DNA from: Cyclobacteriaceae bacterium
GTDB taxonomy: Bacteria > Bacteroidota > Bacteroidia > Cytophagales > Cyclobacteriaceae
Direction of reading: 5' to 3'
Length of the DNA stretch: 64,000 bases
NCBI GenBank assembly: GCA_022842845.1
Contig: JALHOT010000016.1
Location: 1 to 64,000 of the forward strand
A model generated the notes under the pieces. That model made no database searches. It saw only the letters and a program-made list of their open reading frames with translations, and was not told where the DNA came from. Below, piece by piece: positions 46,990 to 55,723 of the stretch. The position numbers and the translations under genes are program-made. The stretch's first letter is position 1. Each line of letters starts with the position of its first letter.

Positions 46990-48438
46990 TTAGTCGAGAA
47001 TGGATTTGCCTTGGTAAAAATCTAAAAGTCTTTTCTTAAAAATGAAGTCGTACTTGGCTCTGGCCAAATCGCTCTTAGCCTGGAATAAATCATTTTCAGA
47101 AACCTGGTATTCCACAAAATTGGCTGCGCCAATTTCAAAGCGTTGCTTGGTCATGCGATAAGCTTCTTCACGGGCATTCACTTGCTTTAATGAAGAGCCA
47201 TAGGTTTTTGATGCTGCAAAGGCATCATTATAAGCAGTTTCAACATTCTGCCTCACTGTATTTTCAGTTTGCTTTAAAGTGATCTCAGCAATTTGTCGGT
47301 TAATGGTTTGCCTGCGTATGTTCGCACGGGTTTGAAAACCATTAAAAAGCGGTATGCTTAAGTTAACACCTGCCTGGCGGAATATGTTGTCTTGCAACTG
47401 ATCTCTATAGCCATAACTGTTAGAAATTTGCACAATGTTAGGAGTGGTTCTATCCGCTGTCACGATATAATTGGAACCATTAACGTTAACTGTTCCTATG
47501 GGAACGTTGGGGGTAACGGTAGTACCTTCCACGCTGAACTGGGCCTCATCGTTGGCACTTGAATAGTTACTGTTAATGGAGCCACTCAAGGTAAGACGCG
47601 GGTAGAGGTTACCCTTCGCTGCTTTCACAGCGAAATAGCTTCCTTCAACTCTTAACCTGGCACTGCGCACCTCTGGCAGCGACTGGCGGGCCATGTCGTA
47701 AATTTGCTCACGTGAATTCTCCAGTAGCAGATCCGCCACAGCAATATTGGGCACTTCAATATCAAAGTCTTGGGAAGCGGGAATTTGCAAAGCCTGTTTC
47801 AACTGAAGCATGGAAAGTGCTAAAGCATTTTCACGGTTGATTACATTCAATTCGTTGGTAGCTACCTGCGCTTCTAAGTTGAGTTCATTCGACTTAGGCA
47901 AGGCACCGGCTTCCACCTGCTTCTTGGTTCTATCAAGTTGCTGCTGGCTGGAACTTAACTGAAAGCGTGCATTCTCCAGCAGCTCTTTATTGAATACCAC
48001 CGTGATATAAAAGTTGATAACACCCAGAATAACATCGTTCTTGGCTTTTTCTAAATCTGCTTCAGAAGCATCAAGGTTCTTAGAACTCTGCTTGATGGTG
48101 TTTTGAATACGCAAACCATTGAATAAAGTCACAGAGCTGTTGGCATTTGGACTTAATGAATTGATTTCCCGGGTAATGAACTGGTTGGTTACCGGGTTAA
48201 TAGAACGACCCCAGTTAAAACCGAAAGAAGAACCGGCATTGAGGTTGGGCGCCATCGCCAATCTGGACTGGTCATAGTCAATTTCGGCTCCCTCTACACT
48301 ATACATACTGCGTTGTACAGACAGGTTGTTGGCCAAGGCATAGTCGACACACTCTTTAAGTGTCCACACCTTACCGGCTTCTTGTGCAAAGCCAACACTG
48401 GCCAGGAATAATAGAATAATCGTAAAACGCTTTTTCAT
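46990..48438 (-). CDS. TolC family outer-membrane efflux protein
   Basis: The 482-residue protein has a signal peptide (MKKRFTIILLFLASVGFAQ), two repeats of outer-membrane-efflux helices and typical motifs (WTLKECVDYALANNLSVQRS, NFVEYQVSENDLFQAKSDL). It forms the trimeric exit duct for the adaptor encoded next. The gene starts 2 bp after the serine dehydratase subunit, so the three genes are one transcript. Confidence 0.94.
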   Translation of the reverse strand: MKKRFTIILLFLASVGFAQEAGKVWTLKECVDYALANNLSVQRSMYSVEGAEIDYDQSRLAMAPNLNAGSSFGFNWGRSINPVTNQFITREINSLSPNANSSVTLFNGLRIQNTIKQSSKNLDASEADLEKAKNDVILGVINFYITVVFNKELLENARFQLSSSQQQLDRTKKQVEAGALPKSNELNLEAQVATNELNVINRENALALSMLQLKQALQIPASQDFDIEVPNIAVADLLLENSREQIYDMARQSLPEVRSARLRVEGSYFAVKAAKGNLYPRLTLSGSINSNYSSANDEAQFSVEGTTVTPNVPIGTVNVNGSNYIVTADRTTPNIVQISNSYGYRDQLQDNIFRQAGVNLSIPLFNGFQTRANIRRQTINRQIAEITLKQTENTVRQNVETAYNDAFAASKTYGSSLKQVNAREEAYRMTKQRFEIGAANFVEYQVSENDLFQAKSDLARAKYDFIFKKRLLDFYQGKSILD

Positions 48439-48440
48439 GT

Positions 48441-49118
48441 TTATTTATCGATGTCTGGTATATAGATGATTTGTTTTACCCAGCTTAGACTCTGGAGATA
48501 CGCTAATGTTACATCCTTCAGGCCTGAGTCCATTTCAATTACCTGGCAAGCCTGGTCATTTTTACCCTTTCGGGATACACTCATGGTAGCAATATTACAC
48601 TCGTCATGGGCCAGTACGTTGGCAATAAAGGCAATGCTGCCTTTTACATCATCAGCAAAAATGATGAGGGTGTGTAGGTTAGCGGTGAAGTCTGCTTTAA
48701 AGCCATTCACTTCAGCGATGTTGATAATACCTCCACCTTTGCTTTCGCCCAGCACTTCAATTTGCTTCTCTCCTTTTTTCAATAAGAGGCGTATGGTGTT
48801 GGGATGAAGCGTAGAAGCATTGCCTACCGATTTGAATTTATAGCTTAGACCGTGCTGTGCCGCAAGGTCGAGGGAGTCACGGATGCGCTTATCGTCTGTT
48901 TTAAAATCCAGCAAGCCGCCAATCACGGCCCTGTCGCTGCTATGGCCTTCGTAAGTCCTGGCAAATGAGTTATAAAAAGTAATCTCTGCTTCTTCAGGAA
49001 TGCCCCCCAATAACTTGAGGGCAGCGCGGGCTATACGCACCACGCCAGCGGTATGGGAGCTGGAGGGGCCTATCATAACCGGGCCAATCATGTCGAAAAC
49101 ACTACTTTTTTCTGCCAT
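48441..49118 (-). CDS. sdaAB: L-serine dehydratase (ammonia-lyase), beta subunit
   Basis: The 225-residue protein matches the SdaAB beta chain: SVFDMIGPVMIGPSSSHTAG, YNSFARTYEGHSSDRAVIGG, and a C-terminal ACT domain (LHTLIIFADDVKGSIAFIA). With the iron-sulphur alpha chain it converts serine to pyruvate and ammonia. The alpha subunit is not in this window. It heads the operon with tolC-type and adaptor genes, an unusual partnership. Confidence 0.93.
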   Translation of the reverse strand: MAEKSSVFDMIGPVMIGPSSSHTAGVVRIARAALKLLGGIPEEAEITFYNSFARTYEGHSSDRAVIGGLLDFKTDDKRIRDSLDLAAQHGLSYKFKSVGNASTLHPNTIRLLLKKGEKQIEVLGESKGGGIINIAEVNGFKADFTANLHTLIIFADDVKGSIAFIANVLAHDECNIATMSVSRKGKNDQACQVIEMDSGLKDVTLAYLQSLSWVKQIIYIPDIDK

Positions 49119-49224
49119 AAAACGTGAGATATGTAGACACTAGTCCTGCTTAATTACAGGGACTGTAAAAATTACTTAAACAAAATATGATGGAGCGGGG
49201 CCAATGACCACTAAAAACACCTGC

Positions 49225-50019
49225 TTATACAGCAATCGGAGCTTTAATAGAGGGGTGTGCCTGATAGTTAACTATTTCAAAATCTTCAAAGGAATACTCA
49301 AAGAGGGAAGCAGGTTTGCGTTTGATCAGCAACTGGGGTAAAGGGAAAGGCTGGCGACTTAATTGCAGTTTAGCTTGCTCTATATGATTGGTGTACAAAT
49401 GCACATCACCACCCGTCCAGACAAAATCACCTGGCTGCAAATCGCATTGCTGTGCAAACATATAAGTCATCAATGCATAAGAAGCTATGTTGAAGGGTAC
49501 CCCAAGGAAGTAATCAGCCGAGCGTTGGTATAGCTGGCAGGAAAGTTTTCCATCCGCCACATAAAATTGAAAGAGGGCATGGCAGGGAGGCAAAGCCATT
49601 TTATCTACTTCAGCCGGATTCCAGGCGGTAACAATGTGCCTGCGTGAGTCGGGCTTGGTTTTTATCTGCTGCAGTACCTGTGTAATCTGATCGATATGAC
49701 GACCATCAGGTGCTGGCCAGCTGCGCCACTGAGAACCGTAAACGGGACCAAGTTCACCATTTTCGTCTGCCCACTCATCCCAAATGGTAACGCCATGGTC
49801 GTTGAGGTATTTAATATTGGTATCGCCATTTAAAAACCACAAGAGCTCATGTATAATGGAGCGCAAATGCAGCTTTTTAGTAGTTACTAAAGGAAAGCCC
49901 TCTGACAGGTCAAACCTGAGCTGGCGGCCAAAAACAGAATAAGTGCCTGTACCCGTGCGATCGGTCTTCAGAGATCCCTTATCTAAAATTTCCTGCATCA
50001 GGTCCAGATACTGTTTCAT
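49225..50019 (-). CDS. thyA: Thymidylate synthase
   Basis: The 264-residue enzyme methylates dUMP to dTMP with methylene-tetrahydrofolate. Motifs are [17 protein letters not shown], the catalytic Cys in [32 protein letters not shown] and [13 protein letters not shown]. An extended frame to 50079 exists, but the ATG at 50019 ([12 protein letters not shown]) gives the exact length of the family. It appears to be monocistronic; dihydrofolate reductase is not adjacent. Confidence 0.97.
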   Translation of the reverse strand: MKQYLDLMQEILDKGSLKTDRTGTGTYSVFGRQLRFDLSEGFPLVTTKKLHLRSIIHELLWFLNGDTNIKYLNDHGVTIWDEWADENGELGPVYGSQWRSWPAPDGRHIDQITQVLQQIKTKPDSRRHIVTAWNPAEVDKMALPPCHALFQFYVADGKLSCQLYQRSADYFLGVPFNIASYALMTYMFAQQCDLQPGDFVWTGGDVHLYTNHIEQAKLQLSRQPFPLPQLLIKRKPASLFEYSFEDFEIVNYQAHPSIKAPIAV

Positions 50020-50156
50020 AGCGTAAAATTTGTTGTCAAAGATAGGCCTCTTTACGACTGGATAAAACTTGGGGACCAAAAAGTAGATATAACCAAGCGT
50101 GCTTTCCCTTTATTGGGCTGCGACTTAAAAAAATAGGTGCCTACATTATATAAAAC

Positions 50157-50186
50157 AAAAGCCGCTGTTGGAGGACAGCGGCTTTT
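50157..50186 (-). terminator. Intrinsic terminator of the 50206-51081 lipoprotein gene
   Basis: The 12-bp perfect stem AAAAGCCGCTGT (50157-50168) / ACAGCGGCTTTT (50175-50186) lies 20 bp after the stop. It is flanked by A-rich sequence (T on the minus strand). Confidence 0.85.
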
Positions 50187-50205
50187 GCTAAGAGAATTAT
50201 TTGAA

Positions 50206-51081
50206 TTAGTTCTTACCCACTGTAGTGGTAAAAGTTCTGTCGCCTACGGTGTATGTAACAATGCGATCGCACTCACCTGTTCCATAATCGATGGTGATTT
50301 GCTTGGCATCTTTAGTGTAGATTTTCACCCCTGATACTGGGAAACCACAACCTCTTTTGAATACCAATGTTTCCTGTATTTCCATGGTATACTCACTGCC
50401 CTGTCGGGTAGTACCACTCGCTGATCCTTCGAGACGTAGTTCATCATTCACAGGGTTAGTAGCGCGGATCCACTCACGGGTAAAAGAAGCTTCGCGGGTA
50501 GCTACTGTTGCATCGGGAAAGGTAGCCTTACCTCCTGCCAAAGTGATGCTGAACTTAGGTGCATCTTCTGTACTGCCTGTAATGTTGGTAAGCGTACGAG
50601 TACCTTCTAACTTCACTCCATTGATGGTGTAGTTATCGGTTGTCCATACAACAGTAGAACCAGGCTGGAATCTTCTGCCATTGAAGTTGATGATGATCTT
50701 ACCGCTGCGCACATTGCCTTTCGCATCGGTACAAGCTGCGCCAAAGTTGATGGTGATGGTACCAACTGGTACTTGAACGGTAGAATTAGGACTCATCACG
50801 AGATCAACCACAATGCCTGCACAATTGAAGCGTGAATCTGAAATGTTGATCTGGCGGGCGCCCGGAGAAGTAGCTCCACCGGCCGTGGCATTGTCGGATT
50901 GCATAGCGATGCCCGACATGTCATCAGCATCTTCGAAGTAAGCATCGGTCAGGGCATCTTCTGTTATATCCTGCGCATCTTTCAAGGTCAGGCGGTTTTC
51001 ATCATCGCAGGAAATCAAAAAGGCTGAGAAGAAGAATATTGACAAAAGACCTGTCAATTTCACTAATTGCTTCGTTTTCAT
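50206..51081 (-). CDS. Secreted lipoprotein of unknown function
   Basis: The 291-residue protein has a lipoprotein signal ending AFLISC (Cys25). The mature part is beta-rich, with Thr/Asn/Gly repeats (TITINFGAACTDAKGNVRSG, KIIINFNGRRFQPGST) and four or more Cys that could form disulphides. It resembles a group of Bacteroidota lipoproteins that have no assigned function. A clear terminator follows. Confidence 0.8.
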   Translation of the reverse strand: MKTKQLVKLTGLLSIFFFSAFLISCDDENRLTLKDAQDITEDALTDAYFEDADDMSGIAMQSDNATAGGATSPGARQINISDSRFNCAGIVVDLVMSPNSTVQVPVGTITINFGAACTDAKGNVRSGKIIINFNGRRFQPGSTVVWTTDNYTINGVKLEGTRTLTNITGSTEDAPKFSITLAGGKATFPDATVATREASFTREWIRATNPVNDELRLEGSASGTTRQGSEYTMEIQETLVFKRGCGFPVSGVKIYTKDAKQITIDYGTGECDRIVTYTVGDRTFTTTVGKN

Positions 51082-51169
51082 AGGTGTATTGTTAAGTTCT
51101 TGTAAAATTTTGTTGCTTTGACAGTAGCCGGTAGCAAAGGTTTAATGAAGACTTCAACTATTTTTGTTT

Positions 51170-51835
51170 ATGCGTAAAAATACCATTTGCCGGGGCCTGT
51201 GCCTTTTATTCTTGCTGCTTTCCATACATGGAACTGCTCAAGTAAAGATTGCCCGATTGAAATACAATGGCGGAGGCGATTGGTACGCGAACAAAACAGC
51301 CCTTCCTAATTTGCTTGCTTTTACCAACAGAGAGCTGCATACTGCCTTTGCCCCCGATGAAGATGTGGTGGAAGCCGGCAGCAGCGATGTTTTTCTCTAT
51401 CCCTATATATATATGACGGGCCACGGCAATGTGATCTTCAATGAGAAGGAAGCTTCGAACTTGCGCAAATACATGCTGGGCGGGGGCTTTTTGCATATAG
51501 ACGATAATTATGGTATGGATAAATTTATCCGCCTCGAGGTAAAAAAGATTTTTCCTGAACTTGAATTGGTAGAGCTACCTTACGATCATCCAGTCTATCA
51601 TCAGAAATATCAATTTGCGAAAGGATTACCCAAAATACATGAACACGATGGCAAACCTGCTCAGGGTTTGGGTTTATTGTATGAAGGCAGGTTGGTTCTC
51701 TTTTATTCTTTCGAATGCGATCTGGGCAATGGTTGGGAAGACCAACGCATCCATAACGACCCTGAAGCCAAAAGAATCGAGGCCCTGAAAATGGGGGCTA
51801 ACCTCCTTGCCTATGCCTGCTCTTATTATAATTAA
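51170..51835 (+). CDS. DUF4159 domain protein, secreted
   Basis: The 221-residue protein has a signal peptide (MRKNTICRGLCLLFLLLSIHGTAQ). DUF4159 follows: ARLKYNGGGDWYANKTALPN, YPYIYMTGHGNVIFNEKEA, GGGFLHIDDNYGMDKF and LPYDHPVYH. DUF4159 proteins often accompany MoxR/VWA gene sets; here it stands alone. The ATG at 51170 is preferred to a TTG at 51164. Confidence 0.88.
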   Translation: MRKNTICRGLCLLFLLLSIHGTAQVKIARLKYNGGGDWYANKTALPNLLAFTNRELHTAFAPDEDVVEAGSSDVFLYPYIYMTGHGNVIFNEKEASNLRKYMLGGGFLHIDDNYGMDKFIRLEVKKIFPELELVELPYDHPVYHQKYQFAKGLPKIHEHDGKPAQGLGLLYEGRLVLFYSFECDLGNGWEDQRIHNDPEAKRIEALKMGANLLAYACSYYN

Positions 51836-51903
51836 GCCCTTTAAAGTGGATAATTTTAGCATTTAATAAATTGATTTACTGATGCTTACGCTTTATTAGG
51901 AAC

Positions 51904-51931
51904 TTTGCTTGCTTTATATTAACTAAGTTTT
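51904..51931 (+). promoter_or_regulatory. Candidate Bacteroidota-type promoter for the BlaI/M56 pair
   Basis: TTTG (51904-51907) and TAAGTTTT (51924-51931) resemble the -33 TTTG and -7 TAnnTTTG elements of this phylum. The spacer is 16 bp, slightly shorter than usual. The -7 box overlaps the operator, so repressor binding would block it. This is inferred by matching consensus only. Confidence 0.4.
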
Positions 51932-51955
51932 TAGTTTTAAACCTAAATACTTAGT
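51922..51955. promoter_or_regulatory. Operator palindrome for BlaI
   Basis: ACTAAGTTTTTAG (51922-51934) and CTAAATACTTAGT (51943-51955) are inverted repeats that match at 12 of 13 positions, separated by 8 bp. They stop two bases before the blaI start codon. BlaI/MecI proteins bind such dyads as dimers, so autorepression of this operon is likely. Confidence 0.75.
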
Positions 51956-51957
51956 CG

Positions 51958-52329
51958 ATGAAGGAATTAACTAAAGCAGAAGATCAGGTGATGCAGATAT
52001 TATGGGATCTGGAGAAAGGTTTTGTCAAAGACATTATTGAAAGAATGCCTGAACCCAAACCCGCCTATAACACAGTATCTACCATTGTGCGCATTTTAGA
52101 AAGCAAGGGTTTTGTTGATCACAATTCCTACGGTAAGACACACGAATACTTCCCCATCATTACCAAAGACAAGTACTCAAAATTCTACCTGAACAATATG
52201 CTGAAAGGTTACTTCAATGGTTCCTTTCAAAACCTCGTATCCTTTTTTGCTAAAGACAATAAGCTGGATGCCCAGGATGTAGATGCGCTGATGAAAGAGC
52301 TTGAAAACATAAAAAAAGATAAGCCATGA
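51958..52329 (+). CDS. BlaI/MecI/CopY family transcriptional repressor
   Basis: The 123-residue winged-helix protein has the family opening KELTKAEDQVMQILWDLEKG and recognition region KPAYNTVSTIVRILESKGFV. A dimerisation tail ends it. The 3' end overlaps the M56 gene by 4 bp (ATGA), the normal arrangement of repressor and sensor protease: the protease causes cleavage of the repressor and frees the operator. A strong palindrome precedes the start. Confidence 0.94.
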   Translation: MKELTKAEDQVMQILWDLEKGFVKDIIERMPEPKPAYNTVSTIVRILESKGFVDHNSYGKTHEYFPIITKDKYSKFYLNNMLKGYFNGSFQNLVSFFAKDNKLDAQDVDALMKELENIKKDKP

Positions 52330-54104
52330 ATACCTTTCTGAATTATTTGCTGGAAGTAAGCATAGCCATGAGCTTGTTCTACGGCATTTATTATTTACTT
52401 CTGCGGAAGGAAAACCACTTTCATTTTGTTAGAGTGTACTTGCTTGGTACCCTTATCGGTTCTCTCTTGTTTCCTTTTATCAATATTGGCGAACTCACAG
52501 GCACTTCCTTGGTGCCCACCGTCAGCGATGCCATTCCCACCTACTGGCTTCCCGAAATAGTCGTGGGTGGAGAAGTAGTTAAAAATGACTTGAGCCTTAC
52601 TACCTGGCAAATAGCTGCACTGATTTACAGCACAGGTATTTTTTTGCTCTTCATCCGGCTCCTTATACAACTGAACCACTTGACGCGCTACTTAAAAAAA
52701 TCGCTCGTCAGCGTAACGGATAAAGCCTACATACTTGAAGTAAACGATGATAAGCCGACTTTCTCTTTTTTCCATTATATCATCATTGGGCAGGCCCATT
52801 TACTTAGTGAAGAAGAGAAACAAAAAATTGTAGCCCACGAACACATTCATGTGATGCGTTATCATTCGTTGGATATATTGTTTGTGAACATGTTGAGCAT
52901 TTTATTCTGGTTCAATCCCATTATCTACCTATACAAAAAAGCATTGGTTCAAGTACATGAGTTCGAAGCCGATTCGCGAGCGGTAACAGACCATGATGTT
53001 GATCAATACTGCGGCCTGCTGGCGAAGGTCGCATTACACTCGGCCGAGTTTCCCATCGCCAATCATTTTAATAATTCCCTCACCTTAAAAAGAATTGCTA
53101 TGCTAAAAAATACAAAATATGCCATGGCCAACTGGAAGAAGGCCTTGCTGCTGCCGCTGATCTTACTGGTAGTATTGCTTATCGCCTGCGAAGATCAGAT
53201 CATGAACGACTTGCAAACGGTCACAGAATCCTCAACGGTGGTTTCCAATTATCCTGCTGAAGTCGAAAAAGTGATTACTGACATCAAGAGCAAAAATGCG
53301 AAAGCAGAAGTGCAAGTAATTGGTGTGATGAATGACGACAAAACTGCTCTGGAGAATTTGGATAAGTCTATGAAAGTAAATGAAATCAAGAGCATTCACA
53401 TCGTAAAGCTGACTGAAAAGCAGAAAAACGATTTCGATAGCTATGTAGTTATTGAAAAAGGTGGAACCCTTAATCAGGTAGCCGACATGACTACCCAAAA
53501 CGGAGAAGTATTTACGGTAGTGGAACAAAGTGCGCAGCCTGTAGGAGGTTTTCCAGCCTTATATGAAATGCTTGGCAAGACCCTTCAATACCCTCAAGAG
53601 GCCAGAGCAAAAGGGGTGAGTGGAAAAGTTTTTATCCAATTTATTGTTAACGAGAATGGCACCTTATCAGACTTTATGGTTATAAAAGGCATTGGTCATG
53701 GTTGTGATGAAGAAGCCGTGAGGGCCTTGAGTCAATCTCCGAATTGGATACCTGGCAAGCAAAGGGGCATTGCTGTAAAACAACGCATGGTATTACCAGT
53801 CACTTTTGGGCTTGGAGAAAGTAATAGCTCGAGCACTGTTGAATTTGTTCAGGTGACTGAATCAGGTAAGGATTTTAAAGTGGCTGTGAATTTTATACAA
53901 GAAGGTGCTAAGAAAAAAATTACCGGCACCGTTACTGATGAAAATGGTAAAGCTCTTTCGGGTGTAAACATTGTTATTGAAAATTCAACTCAAGGTACAG
54001 TGAGCAATGCCAATGGTCATTTTGAAATTACGCCCAATGTATCTGAAGGGCGATTGGCGGTTTCTTATGTTGGTTACAACCTAAAGTACATTCCCTTTAA
54101 TTGA
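52326..54104 (+). CDS. M56 (BlaR1-type) sensor fused to TonB C-terminal and CarboxypepD_reg-like domains
   Basis: The 592-residue protein has four to five membrane helices (about 5-25, 36-56, 93-115, 182-205, 272-287). The zinc-protease site HEHIH (171-175) lies in the cytoplasmic loop, followed by VHEFEADSRAVTDHDV. Beyond the last helix are a linker domain, a TonB C-terminal domain (about 405-500: LQYPQEARAKGVSGKVFIQF, FMVIKGIGHGCDEEA) and a CarboxypepD_reg-like beta domain (about 530-592: ITGTVTDENGKALSGVNIV). The beta-lactam-binding domain of BlaR1 is absent, so the signal is not necessarily an antibiotic. The protein ends right after GYNLKYIPFN, shorter than a complete CarboxypepD domain, possibly truncated. 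Confidence 0.88.
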   Translation: MNTFLNYLLEVSIAMSLFYGIYYLLLRKENHFHFVRVYLLGTLIGSLLFPFINIGELTGTSLVPTVSDAIPTYWLPEIVVGGEVVKNDLSLTTWQIAALIYSTGIFLLFIRLLIQLNHLTRYLKKSLVSVTDKAYILEVNDDKPTFSFFHYIIIGQAHLLSEEEKQKIVAHEHIHVMRYHSLDILFVNMLSILFWFNPIIYLYKKALVQVHEFEADSRAVTDHDVDQYCGLLAKVALHSAEFPIANHFNNSLTLKRIAMLKNTKYAMANWKKALLLPLILLVVLLIACEDQIMNDLQTVTESSTVVSNYPAEVEKVITDIKSKNAKAEVQVIGVMNDDKTALENLDKSMKVNEIKSIHIVKLTEKQKNDFDSYVVIEKGGTLNQVADMTTQNGEVFTVVEQSAQPVGGFPALYEMLGKTLQYPQEARAKGVSGKVFIQFIVNENGTLSDFMVIKGIGHGCDEEAVRALSQSPNWIPGKQRGIAVKQRMVLPVTFGLGESNSSSTVEFVQVTESGKDFKVAVNFIQEGAKKKITGTVTDENGKALSGVNIVIENSTQGTVSNANGHFEITPNVSEGRLAVSYVGYNLKYIPFN

Positions 54105-54115
54105 TTAAGGATATA

Positions 54116-54152
54116 AAAAAACTCAGCGTCTTGATAAGACGCTGAGTTTTTT
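54116..54152. terminator. Bidirectional terminator between the M56 gene and DUF3109 gene
   Basis: The 12-bp perfect stem ACTCAGCGTCTT (54121-54132) / AAGACGCTGAGT (54136-54147) has a GAT loop. It is flanked by A run and T run. The DUF3109 stop (54151) lies at its edge. Confidence 0.9.
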
Positions 54153-54720
54153 ATTTCACCGGCTTTTCAATCTGCCTTACCAATTCATCATACCAATCCT
54201 GGCCGTATTTTCTGATCAGGGGATCCTTCAGGAATTTGTAAATAGGCACTTTCAATTCTCTACCCAGTGTACATGCATCCGAACAAATACTCCACTTGTG
54301 GTAATTAACTGCCTCAAAGTTTTTCTTTTTAGAAAGGCGGATGGGATACAGATGACAAGAGATGGGTTTCTTGTAAGAAATCTTGCCATCATTATAAGCT
54401 TGCTCAATGCCGCATTTCAATACTTTCTTCTCATCGTAAATGGCATAAGCACATTCACGTCCTTTAATAATAGGGGTCGATAAATCACCATCATCATCCA
54501 GCACATGGGTGCCTTCTTTTTCAATCACGGCTATCCCCTCTTTCGACAGATAAGGTTTTACCTTGGGATAAATTTCTTTGAGAATGGCCAACTCATCTTC
54601 ATCCAAAGGGGCACCATAATCTCCCTCCACACAACAAGCGCCTTTGCACTTTTCGAGGTTACACACAAACTCCTTTTCTTTGATGTCGTCCGAAACCAGG
54701 ACCTCTCCTACTTTAATCAT
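54151..54720 (-). CDS. DUF3109 family cysteine-rich protein
   Basis: The 189-residue protein has a Cys-rich N-terminal cluster ([19 protein letters not shown]) and further Cys/His in [22 protein letters not shown] and [10 protein letters not shown], suggesting a metal or Fe-S centre. The family is frequent in Bacteroidota and of unknown function. It is convergent with the M56 gene. Confidence 0.9.
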   Translation of the reverse strand: MIKVGEVLVSDDIKEKEFVCNLEKCKGACCVEGDYGAPLDEDELAILKEIYPKVKPYLSKEGIAVIEKEGTHVLDDDGDLSTPIIKGRECAYAIYDEKKVLKCGIEQAYNDGKISYKKPISCHLYPIRLSKKKNFEAVNYHKWSICSDACTLGRELKVPIYKFLKDPLIRKYGQDWYDELVRQIEKPVK

Positions 54721-54767
54721 ATTTTCAAAGGTAAGGCATAAATTGGAGCACGCAATTCAGTGAGCAT

Positions 54768-55604
54768 TTAGAATAATTCAAATTGCTGTTGGGTATTCTC
54801 TTTAACATCGCGCACGATGGTTCTGGCCGACACCTGTTTGGAATACATGCCTACATAAAACAGGGGCATGTCCATCATTTTGGATTCCAGTTTGTGAGCC
54901 GCCACCGAAACCGATAAACCAAGTGTGAGCATGTTGTTTTGATGCGCCTTGACGAGCTTCTTATAAAACTCTGTGTTATTATTAGCCGCCATCACCGAGC
55001 TTTCATTGGGCCCAATGAAATAGCGCAATTCCTCTCGTTTCTCCTTCAGGTAGTACCGAAAATCGGACCTGCTGTTGAGCATAAAAGTATAAGGGATTAG
55101 GAAGCTGTAGCCCATATCGGCCAGGCGCTCCAAGGCCTGAAACTGAAAGTTGATAGAGAAGGGATCGATCAGGCAAAGTACGGCTACCTTATAATCTTTT
55201 TTGCTGGGCGGCACATAGAGCTTGAGCTTGTCAATCATGTCTTCCACACGATCTTCAAAGATCACTACGTTCCGTCCCCTGAAATATTTGTTGACCCGTA
55301 CCCGCAAAGCCTTGGCCGCCTCTGCATCGGGTTCTCTTAAAATAACTTTAGTAAAAGGAGGATCTTGTTTGAGGGCCGCCAGCGCAGGCATGGGTAGTAA
55401 TTCCTTTTGATGGCCAATGGAATAAAAACCACTTCCGGCAAAAAAATCAATCAGCACTATTTCTTGTGCCCTACCGGCTGTTTCTGCCAAAAAAGCCTGG
55501 AGGTAATCTTGTATCACTTGAACCTTTACTTTAAACCAAGGCTCTACTGCCGTGACAATGAAGTCATCTTTAGTAAAACCATGAAGTAAGGAATTGTTCA
55601 ACAT
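54768..55604 (-). CDS. TcmP-like (three-Cys-motif partner) protein
   Basis: The 278-residue protein has the opening WFKVKVQVIQDYLQAFLAE, then EIVLIDFFAGSGFY (a Rossmann methyltransferase-like motif at 53-59) and AVLCLIDPFS further on. This matches the family called three-Cys-motif partner protein, named for a partner with a short Cys motif and often next to restriction or defence genes. I see no convincing partner gene beside it; the DUF3109 neighbour is Cys-rich but not that family. The start at 55604 is chosen over 55655. Catalysis is unproven. Confidence 0.7.
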   Translation of the reverse strand: MLNNSLLHGFTKDDFIVTAVEPWFKVKVQVIQDYLQAFLAETAGRAQEIVLIDFFAGSGFYSIGHQKELLPMPALAALKQDPPFTKVILREPDAEAAKALRVRVNKYFRGRNVVIFEDRVEDMIDKLKLYVPPSKKDYKVAVLCLIDPFSINFQFQALERLADMGYSFLIPYTFMLNSRSDFRYYLKEKREELRYFIGPNESSVMAANNNTEFYKKLVKAHQNNMLTLGLSVSVAAHKLESKMMDMPLFYVGMYSKQVSARTIVRDVKENTQQQFELF

Positions 55605-55723
55605 AAGCTCTTGAACAAAAGTAGAAATTCGCAGGCACCTGTACACACAATACAAGAATTTTAGTGTAATGCTTTCCGTGGTAACTATGGATTCATCCAG
55701 TCATTCTATATTGCGTGTTGCTT

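Noticed and set aside
55407-55589. Short plus-strand frame opposite the TcmP-like gene
   Set aside because: It is antisense to a coding frame with family resemblance and has no own signals.
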